The notes beneath the pieces are model-generated. The model was not told the origin of the DNA. It did not search any database and was given only the letters and a program-made list of their open reading frames with translations. The position numbers and the translations under genes were made by a program. This document shows positions 8,161 to 15,760 of a stretch of DNA of 40,210 bases, in pieces (position 1 is the first letter of the stretch; every line of letters begins with the position of its first letter). The DNA is from an uncultured Collinsella sp. Its GTDB lineage: Bacteria > Actinomycetota > Coriobacteriia > Coriobacteriales > Coriobacteriaceae. The stretch is from positions 1 through 40,210 of the forward strand of contig CAUGVQ010000006.1 of the NCBI GenBank assembly GCA_959602875.1. Direction: 5' to 3'.

Positions 8161-8166
8161 ACTATA
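8161..8166 (-). promoter_or_regulatory. -10 box for the mgtE-like operon
   Basis: The minus strand reads TATAGT at 8166-8161, just upstream of the structured leader. The -35 region is poor (TTGTGG at 15 bp is the best). Transcription would begin near 8154. Confidence 0.45.
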
Positions 8167-8170
8167 GCAC

Positions 8171-8205
8171 GAACGAGGCGCCCACAAGAGCGAAGCGCCT
8201 CGTTC
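8171..8205 (-). terminator. Hairpin after the polysaccharide deacetylase gene region
   Basis: An 11-bp perfect stem (8171-8181 with 8195-8205) lies in the gap between the deacetylase stop at 8242 and the mgtE-like start at 7937. It overlaps the -35 region of the mgtE-like promoter and has no T-run. It probably separates the neighbouring transcripts. Confidence 0.4.
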
Positions 8206-8241
8206 TACCTTGAGCAGATGCTTGATGAGCCTGCGGAGGTG

Positions 8242-9609
8242 CTACACCTCGGGCATGACCGCGCCCTCGGGCAGCGACACGGTACCCTCGATAACCTCCT
8301 CGGGCACACGCCCGTCGAGGCGCATGAGCTCACTCACCGTAACGAGTGTGTAACCGCGCTCGCGCAACCCATCGATGATGCCGGGCAGTGCCTCGATGTC
8401 CTGCTCGCGGTTGCCACCGCCGTCGTGCATAAGGACGATGGAGCCGTTGCGTGCGCCGTTCAGCACCGCGCTGGTGATGGCCGCCGCACCCGGGCGCTCC
8501 CAGTCGAGCGTGTCGATGTTCCAGAGGACGTTCGTCGAGATGATGTCGCCCGCGCGCGCCCATTCGACCTCGGTAAACGCACCATAGGGGGCGCGAATCA
8601 TCTGCGGACGCACGCCGGATGCCTGCTCGAGGGCATCGGCGGCGGAGGTAATCTCCTGGCGAAGCGCATCACGGTCGAGCGTGGGGAGGTTCTGGTGCGC
8701 GTTGGTGTGGCTCGCGAGCTCGCAGCCTGCGTCCACGATCGCACGACACCCTTGCGTGTTGCCGCTCACCTGACTTCCCAGGTTGAAGAAGGTCGCCACT
8801 GCGTTCTTCTCCTTGAGGATACGCAGGATCTCGGGCGTGTATTTGCTCGGACCGTCGTCAAAGGTGAGCGCGATGTAGGGGCCGCCCGCAGGCTCCAGAT
8901 TGATGGAGCTCACGATCATATCGGTTGCGGGCTCGACAACTTCCACATCGACGGTCTCGCCCGAGCGCTCACCACGGCGCACCGTCTTTTTGCCGGCCTT
9001 ACCCCATTGCGAGACAAACTGGACCGCGCCGCCCCGCTCCTTTTGGATACCCGGAGCAAGCGGGGCCTCCTCCTCATGGCTTGGCTCCTCGACGTCGGTA
9101 CCGTTTCCCACGGCCACCTCGTCACCGTCCTTAAGAAGCGTTCCGGCAAAATCTTGCTCGGTAACGTTCTCACCGTTGTAAGTCACGGTGCAAAGCACAC
9201 CGCCCTGCTCGTCGATGACGTTGCCCGTAATGGATAGAAGGCGCCCGGGCTGCACGCCAAAGTACTCGTTATCGGCAAGCAGGTTGGCAAGCGGCGTGTT
9301 GATGCGCGCAGTCATATCCTGGCCGTTCACCGTCAACTTGATATCGCGCAAGAGGAAATACCAGCCGCCAATGCCCGCACCCAGAAGCAGCACAACAAAG
9401 AGCGCGACCACCGCGATTGCCGCAGAACCGCCGCGGCGCGGCGGGCGGCCAGAAGACGGTCGCGACGTGGGGCGGTGGGTCTCCTTGATAGTGGGATAGG
9501 TGCTTTGCAGCCGGTATGTTGGTACGACAGCACCCCCCGACCCATGATGGCGCTTGCCGTAATGGAGGTTTGTCGCCTTACCGATTTCTACATGGTCCCT
9601 GCGGGACAT
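8242..9609 (-). CDS. Membrane-anchored polysaccharide deacetylase (CE4), intact
   Basis: 455 residues. A basic cytoplasmic tail (1-62) is followed by one membrane anchor (63-88) and a DUF348-like region about 90-225 (KLTVNGQDMTARINTPL). The NodB/CE4 domain covers about 243-435. Every CE4 motif is complete: TFDDG (Asp251, Asp252), the metal-binding SHTNAH (His301, His305), RAPYG (Arg339), DTLDW and the catalytic LMHD (His395). It should remove N- or O-acetyl groups from a cell-surface glycan, most simply peptidoglycan, outside the membrane. Start ATG 9609 has GGAAGGTGG upstream; a TTG at 9630 is a weaker alternative. The gene just upstream is a paralogue that has lost the catalytic residues. 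Confidence 0.92.
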   Translation of the reverse strand: MSRRDHVEIGKATNLHYGKRHHGSGGAVVPTYRLQSTYPTIKETHRPTSRPSSGRPPRRGGSAAIAVVALFVVLLLGAGIGGWYFLLRDIKLTVNGQDMTARINTPLANLLADNEYFGVQPGRLLSITGNVIDEQGGVLCTVTYNGENVTEQDFAGTLLKDGDEVAVGNGTDVEEPSHEEEAPLAPGIQKERGGAVQFVSQWGKAGKKTVRRGERSGETVDVEVVEPATDMIVSSINLEPAGGPYIALTFDDGPSKYTPEILRILKEKNAVATFFNLGSQVSGNTQGCRAIVDAGCELASHTNAHQNLPTLDRDALRQEITSAADALEQASGVRPQMIRAPYGAFTEVEWARAGDIISTNVLWNIDTLDWERPGAAAITSAVLNGARNGSIVLMHDGGGNREQDIEALPGIIDGLRERGYTLVTVSELMRLDGRVPEEVIEGTVSLPEGAVMPEV

Positions 9610-9751
9610 AGGATCCACCTTCCCCGGCAATCCAATACATAGAGATGCGCTCAGCGTAGTTGTTTGTCCAGCTCATCGCAAGTGACTCAATCGTGAGTTG
9701 TCCCCCGTCAATCATGCGTTGTTCCTCTAGGCGGACTTGTGTGCAGCCCCG

Positions 9752-11134
9752 TTACTCCTCCTCTTCGGGGATGACCGGGAGCGACGCCCCCTCGGGCATG
9801 CCCACCTTGGTGAGGTCGACCTCTTCCCTCAGGTCAACGTCGCTCTTGATGAGCTCAGAAAGCGTGACGAGAGTATAGCCCTCCTCCTGCAGACGATCGA
9901 TAATCTGAGGGAGCGCCTCGAGCGTCTGCTCGCCAGTGGCGTCGCCATCGGTCAGAAGGACGATGCTGCCCGCTCGGACGGAACCCACCACCGTATCCAC
10001 GACCTCGTCGGCGCCCGGGACGAGCCAATCGCCCGAGTCGACGTTCCACGAGACCACGGCGCTCACCAGATCCATCGCCTGCGTCCAGTTCTCGAGGCTA
10101 AAGGAGGCGTACGGTGCACGCAAGACCGTCGGGCGCACGCCGGAAGCGGCTTCGATCGCATCGGCGCCGCGCTCAATCTGGGAACGCACCTCATCTGCGG
10201 AAAGGCCGGTGAGATCGGTATCGCTGTAGGTGTTGGAGCCTATCTCGCAGCCCGCATCCGCAATGGCGCGCGCGGCAGCCGGGTTCGCTTCCGCCGCGTC
10301 ACCTTGCAAGAAGAACGTTGCCTTGACGCCCTTCTCGGAAAGGATGGAAAGAATCTGCTCGGTGTAGGAACTCGGGCCCTCATCAAAGGTGAGCGCGACG
10401 AGCTTCTCGCTGTCCTCGGTAAAGACCGAGGCCTGGGCAATCTCGCAGTTGACAACCTCTTGCACGATGCCGCGGTCGGCCGTGATACCCGAGACCTTGC
10501 CCGTCCAGATTTCGGAGCGGCCGGGCCGGCCCCACGTCTTCACGTACTGGATGGCACCGGTGCCATCGATAGTGACCGTGGGCATGATATCGGTTGCCTG
10601 GACGTCGTGCTCCTCATACACGTCGGCTCCGTCGTCGACGGTAAGCTCCTCGCCACCGGTGAGTTTCGTCGTCTCATACGCATCGGCGGGGACTTCCTCC
10701 CCATTCAGCGTGACGGTATAGCGCGCACCGGCACCGCGCTCGAGCACGGAGTCGTCAACGGCCAGCAGATTGCCGGAATCGTATTCCTCTGCAAGCCCGC
10801 TGTCTTCAATAAACTGTGCGATTGTCGAGTTGATGCGCGCACTCGCGGGCTCACCGTTGTAGGTGATGTTCACCGAGCGGTTGAGGTACCAGATGACGGT
10901 CGCCAAAAAGAAGAGGAAGGCGCAGCCAATCGCCAGATAGGCGTAAGGTTTGCGTGTGTTGGGACCGCTGGCGCGAAAACCGCTCCGGCGTCTACCGAAG
11001 CCCTGCGAGTGGTTGAGGTACGTGGCACCCGGGCGGCGGCGCGCCCGCGCGCGCCCCTGCGGTAGCTGATAGCCCCCTTTGCCCGTACGCATCGTCGGGC
11101 GGGGCGATGAGTAGGAGGTTCTACGTTTAGGCAA
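9752..11134 (-). CDS. Polysaccharide deacetylase paralogue, active site lost
   Basis: 460 residues with the same architecture as the gene downstream: basic tail, anchor at about 66-84, DUF348-like region (NITYNGEPASARINSTI) and NodB fold at about 243-440. The motifs align residue for residue with the neighbour, but the metal ligands and catalytic His are replaced: Asp252 to Glu (TFDEG), His301 to Asn and His305 to Asp (SNTYSD), His395 to Thr (LLTD). The fold-forming parts (KATFF, RAPYASF) are kept, the frame is open and conserved, and there are no stops, so this is a pseudoenzyme and not a decaying gene. The start is TTG 11134, decided by a strong AGGAGGAG 5 bases upstream; another TTG at 11182 has none. 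It may bind glycan or modulate its twin. Confidence 0.88.
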   Translation of the reverse strand: MPKRRTSYSSPRPTMRTGKGGYQLPQGRARARRRPGATYLNHSQGFGRRRSGFRASGPNTRKPYAYLAIGCAFLFFLATVIWYLNRSVNITYNGEPASARINSTIAQFIEDSGLAEEYDSGNLLAVDDSVLERGAGARYTVTLNGEEVPADAYETTKLTGGEELTVDDGADVYEEHDVQATDIMPTVTIDGTGAIQYVKTWGRPGRSEIWTGKVSGITADRGIVQEVVNCEIAQASVFTEDSEKLVALTFDEGPSSYTEQILSILSEKGVKATFFLQGDAAEANPAAARAIADAGCEIGSNTYSDTDLTGLSADEVRSQIERGADAIEAASGVRPTVLRAPYASFSLENWTQAMDLVSAVVSWNVDSGDWLVPGADEVVDTVVGSVRAGSIVLLTDGDATGEQTLEALPQIIDRLQEEGYTLVTLSELIKSDVDLREEVDLTKVGMPEGASLPVIPEEEE

Positions 11135-11220
11135 TGGTTCTCCTCCTCGCCATGGGGACGGGACCCCGTATGTGTGAGACAAGTGCGTGGCGCCGCGTCC
11201 CGTCGTCGGCGCCTTACGCG

Positions 11221-11979
11221 CTACTTGCCCTTCTTCTTGGTATCGGTACCCGCGGCCTTCTTGAATTCACTCTTGAAGGCTCGGAACATTCCCTTGGTCT
11301 TGCCGAGCTGGCGTCCAACGGCGCGCGTGCCCTTCTCAACGGCAACCGAACCGTGGTCGTCAAGGACCTTGGCACCCTCTTTCACCTTCGCGCTCACCTT
11401 GACGGTGACCTCTGCGGCGCGGGCGGCAGCACCTCCCGAAACCTCGAGGTCAGCCACGGCATCGTCAACGATCATGTAACCGTCACGGTAGCCGCGCAGA
11501 TACTGGGCGGGCATCTCGACATCGCCCAGGAGCATGCTCGCCGTAGCACCGCGCGTCAGCGCGTAATGGGAGACCGTGCCGGTCTTGGGATCGAACGTCG
11601 CATCGGCGCAATACCCCAGCGAGCTCCCGGATTGGGTGCGGACGTCCATACCCGTCCAGATGAGACAGCGATCCAAATCGATGCCCAGCCGTTTTGCCGC
11701 AGCTTTATCAAAGGATGTCTTCTCATCGACGGCGCAAAGGACGCCCTCGAACGGCTCGAGGGCGTCGTACGCTACAAAGAAGTCCGGTCGCTTGACCATG
11801 CCGGCTATCTCGGGCGGGGTGCACATGAAGCCCACGAGGCGCGAACCTTCGGGGGTGAAGACGGGAAAATGGAGCTTGCCCATCTTCTTGGGGCGCACCG
11901 GCGTTCCGTCTTTGGCGGTGCGCTTGCCCGCAGGCGGCACGCGGTAGAGCTTGATGCCCTGAAAATCCTGTGCGCGCAT
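11221..11979 (-). CDS. PRC-barrel domain protein
   Basis: 252 residues, no membrane segment. It begins RAQDFQGIKLYRVPP and shows PRC-barrel-like beta strands (MGKLHFPVFTPEGSRLVGF; GSSLGYCADATFDPKTGTV; YMIVDDAVADLEVSG) over about 30-185. A Lys/Ala-rich, probably helical tail (186-252) ends in KKKGK. PRC barrels occur in RNA-processing, photosynthetic and metal-related proteins, so no specific role can be given. Its ATG overlaps the stop of the upstream YtxH-like gene (TAATG), so the two are translationally coupled. A separate PRC domain is present in the MgtE-like protein of this window. Confidence 0.8.
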   Translation of the reverse strand: MRAQDFQGIKLYRVPPAGKRTAKDGTPVRPKKMGKLHFPVFTPEGSRLVGFMCTPPEIAGMVKRPDFFVAYDALEPFEGVLCAVDEKTSFDKAAAKRLGIDLDRCLIWTGMDVRTQSGSSLGYCADATFDPKTGTVSHYALTRGATASMLLGDVEMPAQYLRGYRDGYMIVDDAVADLEVSGGAAARAAEVTVKVSAKVKEGAKVLDDHGSVAVEKGTRAVGRQLGKTKGMFRAFKSEFKKAAGTDTKKKGK

Positions 11980-12353
11980 TACGCCTCAGCAGCAGCCTCT
12001 GCAGCAGGGGCAACCTCGACCTCAACGTCCATGGCGGGCGTCACGTTACCAGAAGAGACGGCCTCGTTGATGGTCTCGCGCAGCTGATCCATGCGCTCGC
12101 GAGCGAGGTCAACCTTGGCGCGGAGCTCGTCGGTCTTGGCATCGACCATGGGACCGAAGTCGTTCATGGCGGTGCGGACCTGCTCGGTGCCCTGCTCATA
12201 GAAGTCGCGGGCGTTATCCCACGCGTCGTTGGCCATATCGCTCGCCATCGCACGGGTCTCCGCACCCGAGCGCGGGGCAGTGAGGATGCCGATGATCGTA
12301 CCGGCGGCGGCGCCGATGACGGCACCGGCAACAAAGCTGAACGTCTTACCCAT
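11979..12353 (-). CDS. YtxH-like small membrane protein
   Basis: 124 residues. A Gly/Ala-rich membrane helix (about 6-25: GAVIGAAAGTIIGILTAP) runs into the RSGAETR segment typical of YtxH proteins. A long amphipathic helix (about 30-100) and an Ala/Glu/Val-rich acidic tail follow. YtxH proteins are small stress-linked envelope proteins without a defined reaction. The start is ATG 12353 with GGAAGGG 6 bases upstream; an ATG at 12377 lacks such a site. Its stop overlaps the next gene's start. It has its own -10 box. Confidence 0.82.
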   Translation of the reverse strand: MGKTFSFVAGAVIGAAAGTIIGILTAPRSGAETRAMASDMANDAWDNARDFYEQGTEQVRTAMNDFGPMVDAKTDELRAKVDLARERMDQLRETINEAVSSGNVTPAMDVEVEVAPAAEAAAEA

Positions 12354-12394
12354 GTCGATCCCTTCCGTGAGATTCATATCTACAGGTGCGCTTC

Positions 12395-12400
12395 ATTATA
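12395..12400 (-). promoter_or_regulatory. -10 box of the YtxH/PRC operon
   Basis: The minus strand carries a perfect TATAAT 41 bases before the YtxH start codon. No good -35 is found at 16-18 bp. A weak 7-bp hairpin (12425-12431 with 12440-12446) upstream may end the preceding gene. Confidence 0.5.
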
Positions 12401-12471
12401 CCCGCATAGCGCGGCATCGAGCAGATGCGCCCGATAAACGGCGCATCCCGTTTCGAGGTTATGAACGTATG

Positions 12472-13119
12472 CTACTCGACGTGCGCCGCAGCGGCACCGC
12501 CAAAGACGGCATCGCTCGCGATGTCCCTTGCCTGAGGGGCGTCCTCGGCCTCCTCAGCAAACGGCTCTGCCGCCTCCACCTCAACAGAAACGTCCTCAGC
12601 AGGCTCCTCGGCAGCAGGCTCATCGTCTGCGGGCGCGCCTTCCCCGCGCAGGCTCCTCACCAGCTGGGCGAGCGCGGCAACCGTGCCCTCAAAGTCGGGC
12701 GCGGGGGCATCGGGGTTGACGAACGCCCACTGCATCATGAACGCCGCCGAAGACAGGGCGCCGATGGTAAGCGCGTCATCGGGGCAACCGAGCTCGATGT
12801 CAAAGAGACGCGGATCCTCCGCGACGCCGCGGGTACGGCCAAAGGAGATGTCGCCCGCAAGCCCCGTCTGGTTCATGATCTCGACGGTAAGGTGCTCGAG
12901 CAAATGCGCAAGCTCGGTGTCACCCATGCAGTCCTGGAACTTCTCGCCCGCATCCCCATAGCAGGCGTGCTGGGCGATGGCCGGAGCCAGATAGTAGACG
13001 CGCGCCGTCGCCTCAATATCCTCAGAGGTGCGCACCGGCATGCCGGGGTTCACCAGAACGCGGGCGCGAAGCTTGTCCTCGCCCACATGGATCTTCATGA
13101 TGTTGAACAGGTCTGCCAT
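12472..13119 (-). CDS. HxxEH protein resembling cyanophycin synthetase N-domain
   Basis: 215 residues, soluble. After a short beta segment (MKIHVGEDKLRARVLVNPG) comes D-T-E-L-A-H72-L-L-E75-H76-L-T-V-E80, then FGRTRG (93-98), LFDIEL and a helical stretch. The order HxxEH-x3-E, GxxxGDxxFGRTR and a Y/F-x-IELG strand is that of the N-terminal domain of cyanophycin synthetase. In some CphA1 enzymes that domain carries a Zn-dependent hydrolase which makes primers. Here it is free-standing, with no ATP-grasp or Mur-ligase part. The tail (about 160-215) is Ala/Glu-rich and low complexity. Start ATG 13119 has AAAGG 10 bases upstream. Substrate and activity are unknown. The family call is by motif and moderately sure. 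Confidence 0.6.
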   Translation of the reverse strand: MADLFNIMKIHVGEDKLRARVLVNPGMPVRTSEDIEATARVYYLAPAIAQHACYGDAGEKFQDCMGDTELAHLLEHLTVEIMNQTGLAGDISFGRTRGVAEDPRLFDIELGCPDDALTIGALSSAAFMMQWAFVNPDAPAPDFEGTVAALAQLVRSLRGEGAPADDEPAAEEPAEDVSVEVEAAEPFAEEAEDAPQARDIASDAVFGGAAAAHVE

Positions 13120-13201
13120 GGCTGTCCGACCTTTCTGCCCTGCGCACCGTCGCGGCGGGCACATCTTACGGCTCTATGCTCGATATTCTAGCGCAGTCGA
13201 C

Positions 13202-14605
13202 CTATCGGGCGTCGCCCGCGGCCTCATCGGAGCGCGCCTCGTGCTGAGCGCCCGCCGGCGCCGTCTCGCTAGAGCCACCCTCGTTGGCTACATTGCCCTG
13301 CTCAGCGGGCGTCTCGCTCTCCTCGGGAGCCGTCACGCGAATAAGCGAGATGCGCTGGCCACGCATGGACTGGACTTTGAACTTGTAACCGCCCTGCTCA
13401 AAGATCTCGCCGATGCTCGGAACCGAGTCGCAGAAATCCATGATCCAGCCGGCGATGGTCTCGTAATCGTCGCTCTCCTCAATGGGCCAGCCAAGCTCAG
13501 CGGCATCGTCGCAGCTAAAGCGGCCGTCCACCAGCCACTCACGGCGCGAGAGGCGCGTGAGGTACTTGTTGTCGGGGTCAAACTCGTCCTCAATCTCGCC
13601 CACGACTTCCTCGACGATGTCCTCGATGGTGATGACGCCGGCCGTTCCGCCGTACTCGTCCACCACCACGACCATGCGCTCGCGCGCCGTCTGCATCTCG
13701 GAGAGCAACGGCAGGATGTCTTTGGTGTCGGGCACAAACGTGACGTCACGCAAGCTCGTGCTCACCGGACGCTTGCCCTCGCTCGACAGTGCGAGCTCGA
13801 TCAGGTCCTTGATGTGCGCGATGCCCACAACGTTATCGGGGTCCTCGTGGTAGACCGGCACGCGTGAGAAACCGGTCTTGCGCATGACGTCGAGCACCTG
13901 CTCGACCGTGTCGGTGTCCTCAACCATCTCAACATCCACACGCGGGACCATGACCTCGCGCGCCACGGCGTCACCGAGGTCAAAAATCTCGTGAATCATG
14001 CGCTTCTCCTCGTCGCGCATGCCGTCCTGCTCGGAGACCATGTACTTGATCTCCTCCTCGGACACGTTCTGGCGGTCGTCCGCGCTCTTGATGCCAAGCA
14101 GCGCCGAGATGCCGTTGGCAGAAGCCTGGGTGAGCCATACGAGCGGGCGCGCGATCTTGCGGAAGAACATGATGGGGCCGGCAACGGACTTGGCCATGCC
14201 CTCGGCATCGGAGAGGCCGATGCGCTTGGGCACGAGCTCGCCGATGACGATCGAGAGATACGAGACGATGAGCGTGATGACGATGGGCGAGGCAACCGGA
14301 GCGATCGCGGAAAGCGGGGCGATGCCAAAAGACTCCACCCACGTCGTCAGCGGGTCAGAAAGCGTGTTGGACGAGACGGTCGCCGAGAAGAAGCCCACGA
14401 GCGTGATGGCGACCTGGATGGTCGCGAGGAAGTCCGTCGAGTCGGCGGCAAGCTCGAGTGCGGCGGTCGCGCGCTTGTCGCCCTCCTCGGCATCATGCTC
14501 GAGGCTGGCGCGCTTGGCAGTGGTGAGCGCCATCTCCGACATGGAGAAATAGCCGTTCAACAGGGTAAGAAGAAGCGTGGCGACGATGGATATTGCAATG
14601 CCCAT
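13202..14605 (-). CDS. CNNM/CorC (hemolysin C) family protein, DUF21-CBS-CorC
   Basis: 467 residues. The CNNM/DUF21 membrane domain (about 1-190) begins LLTLLNGYFSMSEMALTTA and includes TLIVSYLSIVIGELVPKRIGL. The CBS pair covers about 205-335 (AREVMVPRVDVEMV; TARERMVVVVDEYGGTAGVITIEDIVEE), and the CorC_HlyC domain about 350-435. Members export or help export Mg2+ and other divalent ions. The last 40 residues are a low-complexity Glu/Ala/Ser tail. An in-frame TGA shortly upstream fixes ATG 14605 as the first start, but the best ribosome site (GGGAGG) is 14 bases away, which is long. It is the third protein in this window tied to divalent-cation control. Confidence 0.9.
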   Translation of the reverse strand: MGIAISIVATLLLTLLNGYFSMSEMALTTAKRASLEHDAEEGDKRATAALELAADSTDFLATIQVAITLVGFFSATVSSNTLSDPLTTWVESFGIAPLSAIAPVASPIVITLIVSYLSIVIGELVPKRIGLSDAEGMAKSVAGPIMFFRKIARPLVWLTQASANGISALLGIKSADDRQNVSEEEIKYMVSEQDGMRDEEKRMIHEIFDLGDAVAREVMVPRVDVEMVEDTDTVEQVLDVMRKTGFSRVPVYHEDPDNVVGIAHIKDLIELALSSEGKRPVSTSLRDVTFVPDTKDILPLLSEMQTARERMVVVVDEYGGTAGVITIEDIVEEVVGEIEDEFDPDNKYLTRLSRREWLVDGRFSCDDAAELGWPIEESDDYETIAGWIMDFCDSVPSIGEIFEQGGYKFKVQSMRGQRISLIRVTAPEESETPAEQGNVANEGGSSETAPAGAQHEARSDEAAGDAR

Positions 14606-14696
14606 AAGGCGAAATCAAACCTCCCAGGTCTGGCGAATACAAGTGCCGGAGCTGTTCCGGCGAGCGGCGTGGGCGCGCAGAGCGCGCGGAGTCACA

Positions 14697-15527
14697 TTAG
14701 ATCACGTACAAGATCACCGCCATGAATTGGAATATGCTGCCGGCGAGCACCCACAGGTGCCAGACGCTGTGCATATAGCGAACCTTCTTCATAACGTAGA
14801 AGGCACAGCCGATGGTGTAGCAGAGTCCGCCCACAGTAAGCAGGGCGAGCGCGACGGGGTTGAGCGCGGCGATGAGCTGCGGCAGGCGGAAGACCACAAG
14901 CCAGCCCATGCAGAGGTAAATGATGATGGTGACCCAACGCGGCTGGCGCTGGCGACCGATGATCTCAAACGAGATGCCGGCGAAGGCAAGCGCCCACACG
15001 ATCACAAACATCACGATACCGCCGGCGTCTGCCAAGGTAACGAGACAAAACGGCGTATAGCTACCGGCAATAAGCAGGTAGATGCTGCTGTGGTCGATAA
15101 TGCGGAAGACGCGTTTGGCGGCAGGCACCTGGATAGCGTGATAGAGCGTGGAAGCGAGATACTCGAGGATGAGCGTCACGCCAAACACAATCGCCGAGGC
15201 AATGTGCGTGGGCTCGGCGCCACCGAGCGCGGCCCTAACAATCAGAAGGACGAGGCCTGCGATGGCAAGCAGAACGCCGATGCCGTGCGTGATGGAATTG
15301 GCAATCTCCTCCCCCAACGTATAGAGGGGCAACCCCTTTGCAGAGGCATCCTCGACACGGGGATATTTAGGGCAGGATTTGCGGCGCTTGCGGCACGTGG
15401 CGCATACGTCAACCTCCCCGGAGGGAGTTGCGCCATCCTCAAGCGGAATGGACACGGGCGCATTGGCAGCGCCCGAGGTACTTCGCGGTGAAGAACTGTC
15501 GCTAGAAGCAGACATGTACTGAGTCAT
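14697..15527 (-). CDS. Hemolysin III / PAQR family membrane protein
   Basis: 276 residues with about seven membrane helices from residue 78 on. Conserved PAQR-type positions are present: EEIANSITHG, STLYHA, DHSSIYLLIAGSYTP and the C-terminal HSVWHLWVLAGS, which supply the Ser/Asp/His metal site. An unusual cytoplasmic N-tail carries C42-x2-C45-x6-C52 among Arg/Lys residues, possibly a small metal-binding site. Bacterial members are poorly characterised; hydrolase-like and membrane-stress roles have been proposed. The start is uncertain: ATG 15527 follows GGAGGA with almost no spacing, while ATG 15515 sits 12 bases from it. An extended -10 lies close by. Confidence 0.87.
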   Translation of the reverse strand: MTQYMSASSDSSSPRSTSGAANAPVSIPLEDGATPSGEVDVCATCRKRRKSCPKYPRVEDASAKGLPLYTLGEEIANSITHGIGVLLAIAGLVLLIVRAALGGAEPTHIASAIVFGVTLILEYLASTLYHAIQVPAAKRVFRIIDHSSIYLLIAGSYTPFCLVTLADAGGIVMFVIVWALAFAGISFEIIGRQRQPRWVTIIIYLCMGWLVVFRLPQLIAALNPVALALLTVGGLCYTIGCAFYVMKKVRYMHSVWHLWVLAGSIFQFMAVILYVI

Positions 15528-15550
15528 TCCTCCAACATAGACTGCTCATA

Positions 15551-15559
15551 ACTATAGCA
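15551..15559 (-). promoter_or_regulatory. Extended -10 promoter for the hemolysin III gene
   Basis: The minus strand reads TGCTATAGT (15559-15551), an extended -10. The nearest -35-like TTGCGT is 19 bp upstream. Transcription would begin near 15544, giving a very short leader. Confidence 0.5.
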
Positions 15560-15703
15560 GATAGCCTCCCCGCTAACGCAAGAGACATAAAAAGAAGGAC
15601 GATGGGGCGTGACGGATGCACACGGAATGTGCTGAGCACACAAAGCTCCGCCAGACAGGACGTTGGAGTCGCAACCTTGGCGCCCTAAACAGAAGAAGAG
15701 AGC

Positions 15704-15732
15704 CGGTACCAAAAACGGCACCGGCTCCTGAA
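15704..15732 (-). terminator. Terminator of the GH4/NagB/PTS operon
   Basis: On the minus strand AGCCGGTGCC pairs with GGTACCGGCT around a loop containing GTTTTT. It is followed by CTCTTCTTCTGTTTAG, about 30-55 bases past the EIIC stop. Pyrimidine-rich sequence after the stem supports termination, though the T-run is broken. Confidence 0.55.
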
Positions 15733-15760
15733 AGATTGCGGAAGGGATGGGCGCTATTCG

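Noticed and set aside
9752..11134. Deacetylase paralogue as a pseudogene
   Set aside because: The frame is intact with a strong ribosome site and full-length alignment. The substitutions are confined to catalytic positions, which fits a pseudoenzyme better than decay.
15524..15721. 65-codon minus-strand ORF ending on the hemolysin III start (TGA overlapping ATG)
   Set aside because: It runs through the upstream terminator region, has a Cys/Ser/Pro-rich random composition and no ribosome site.
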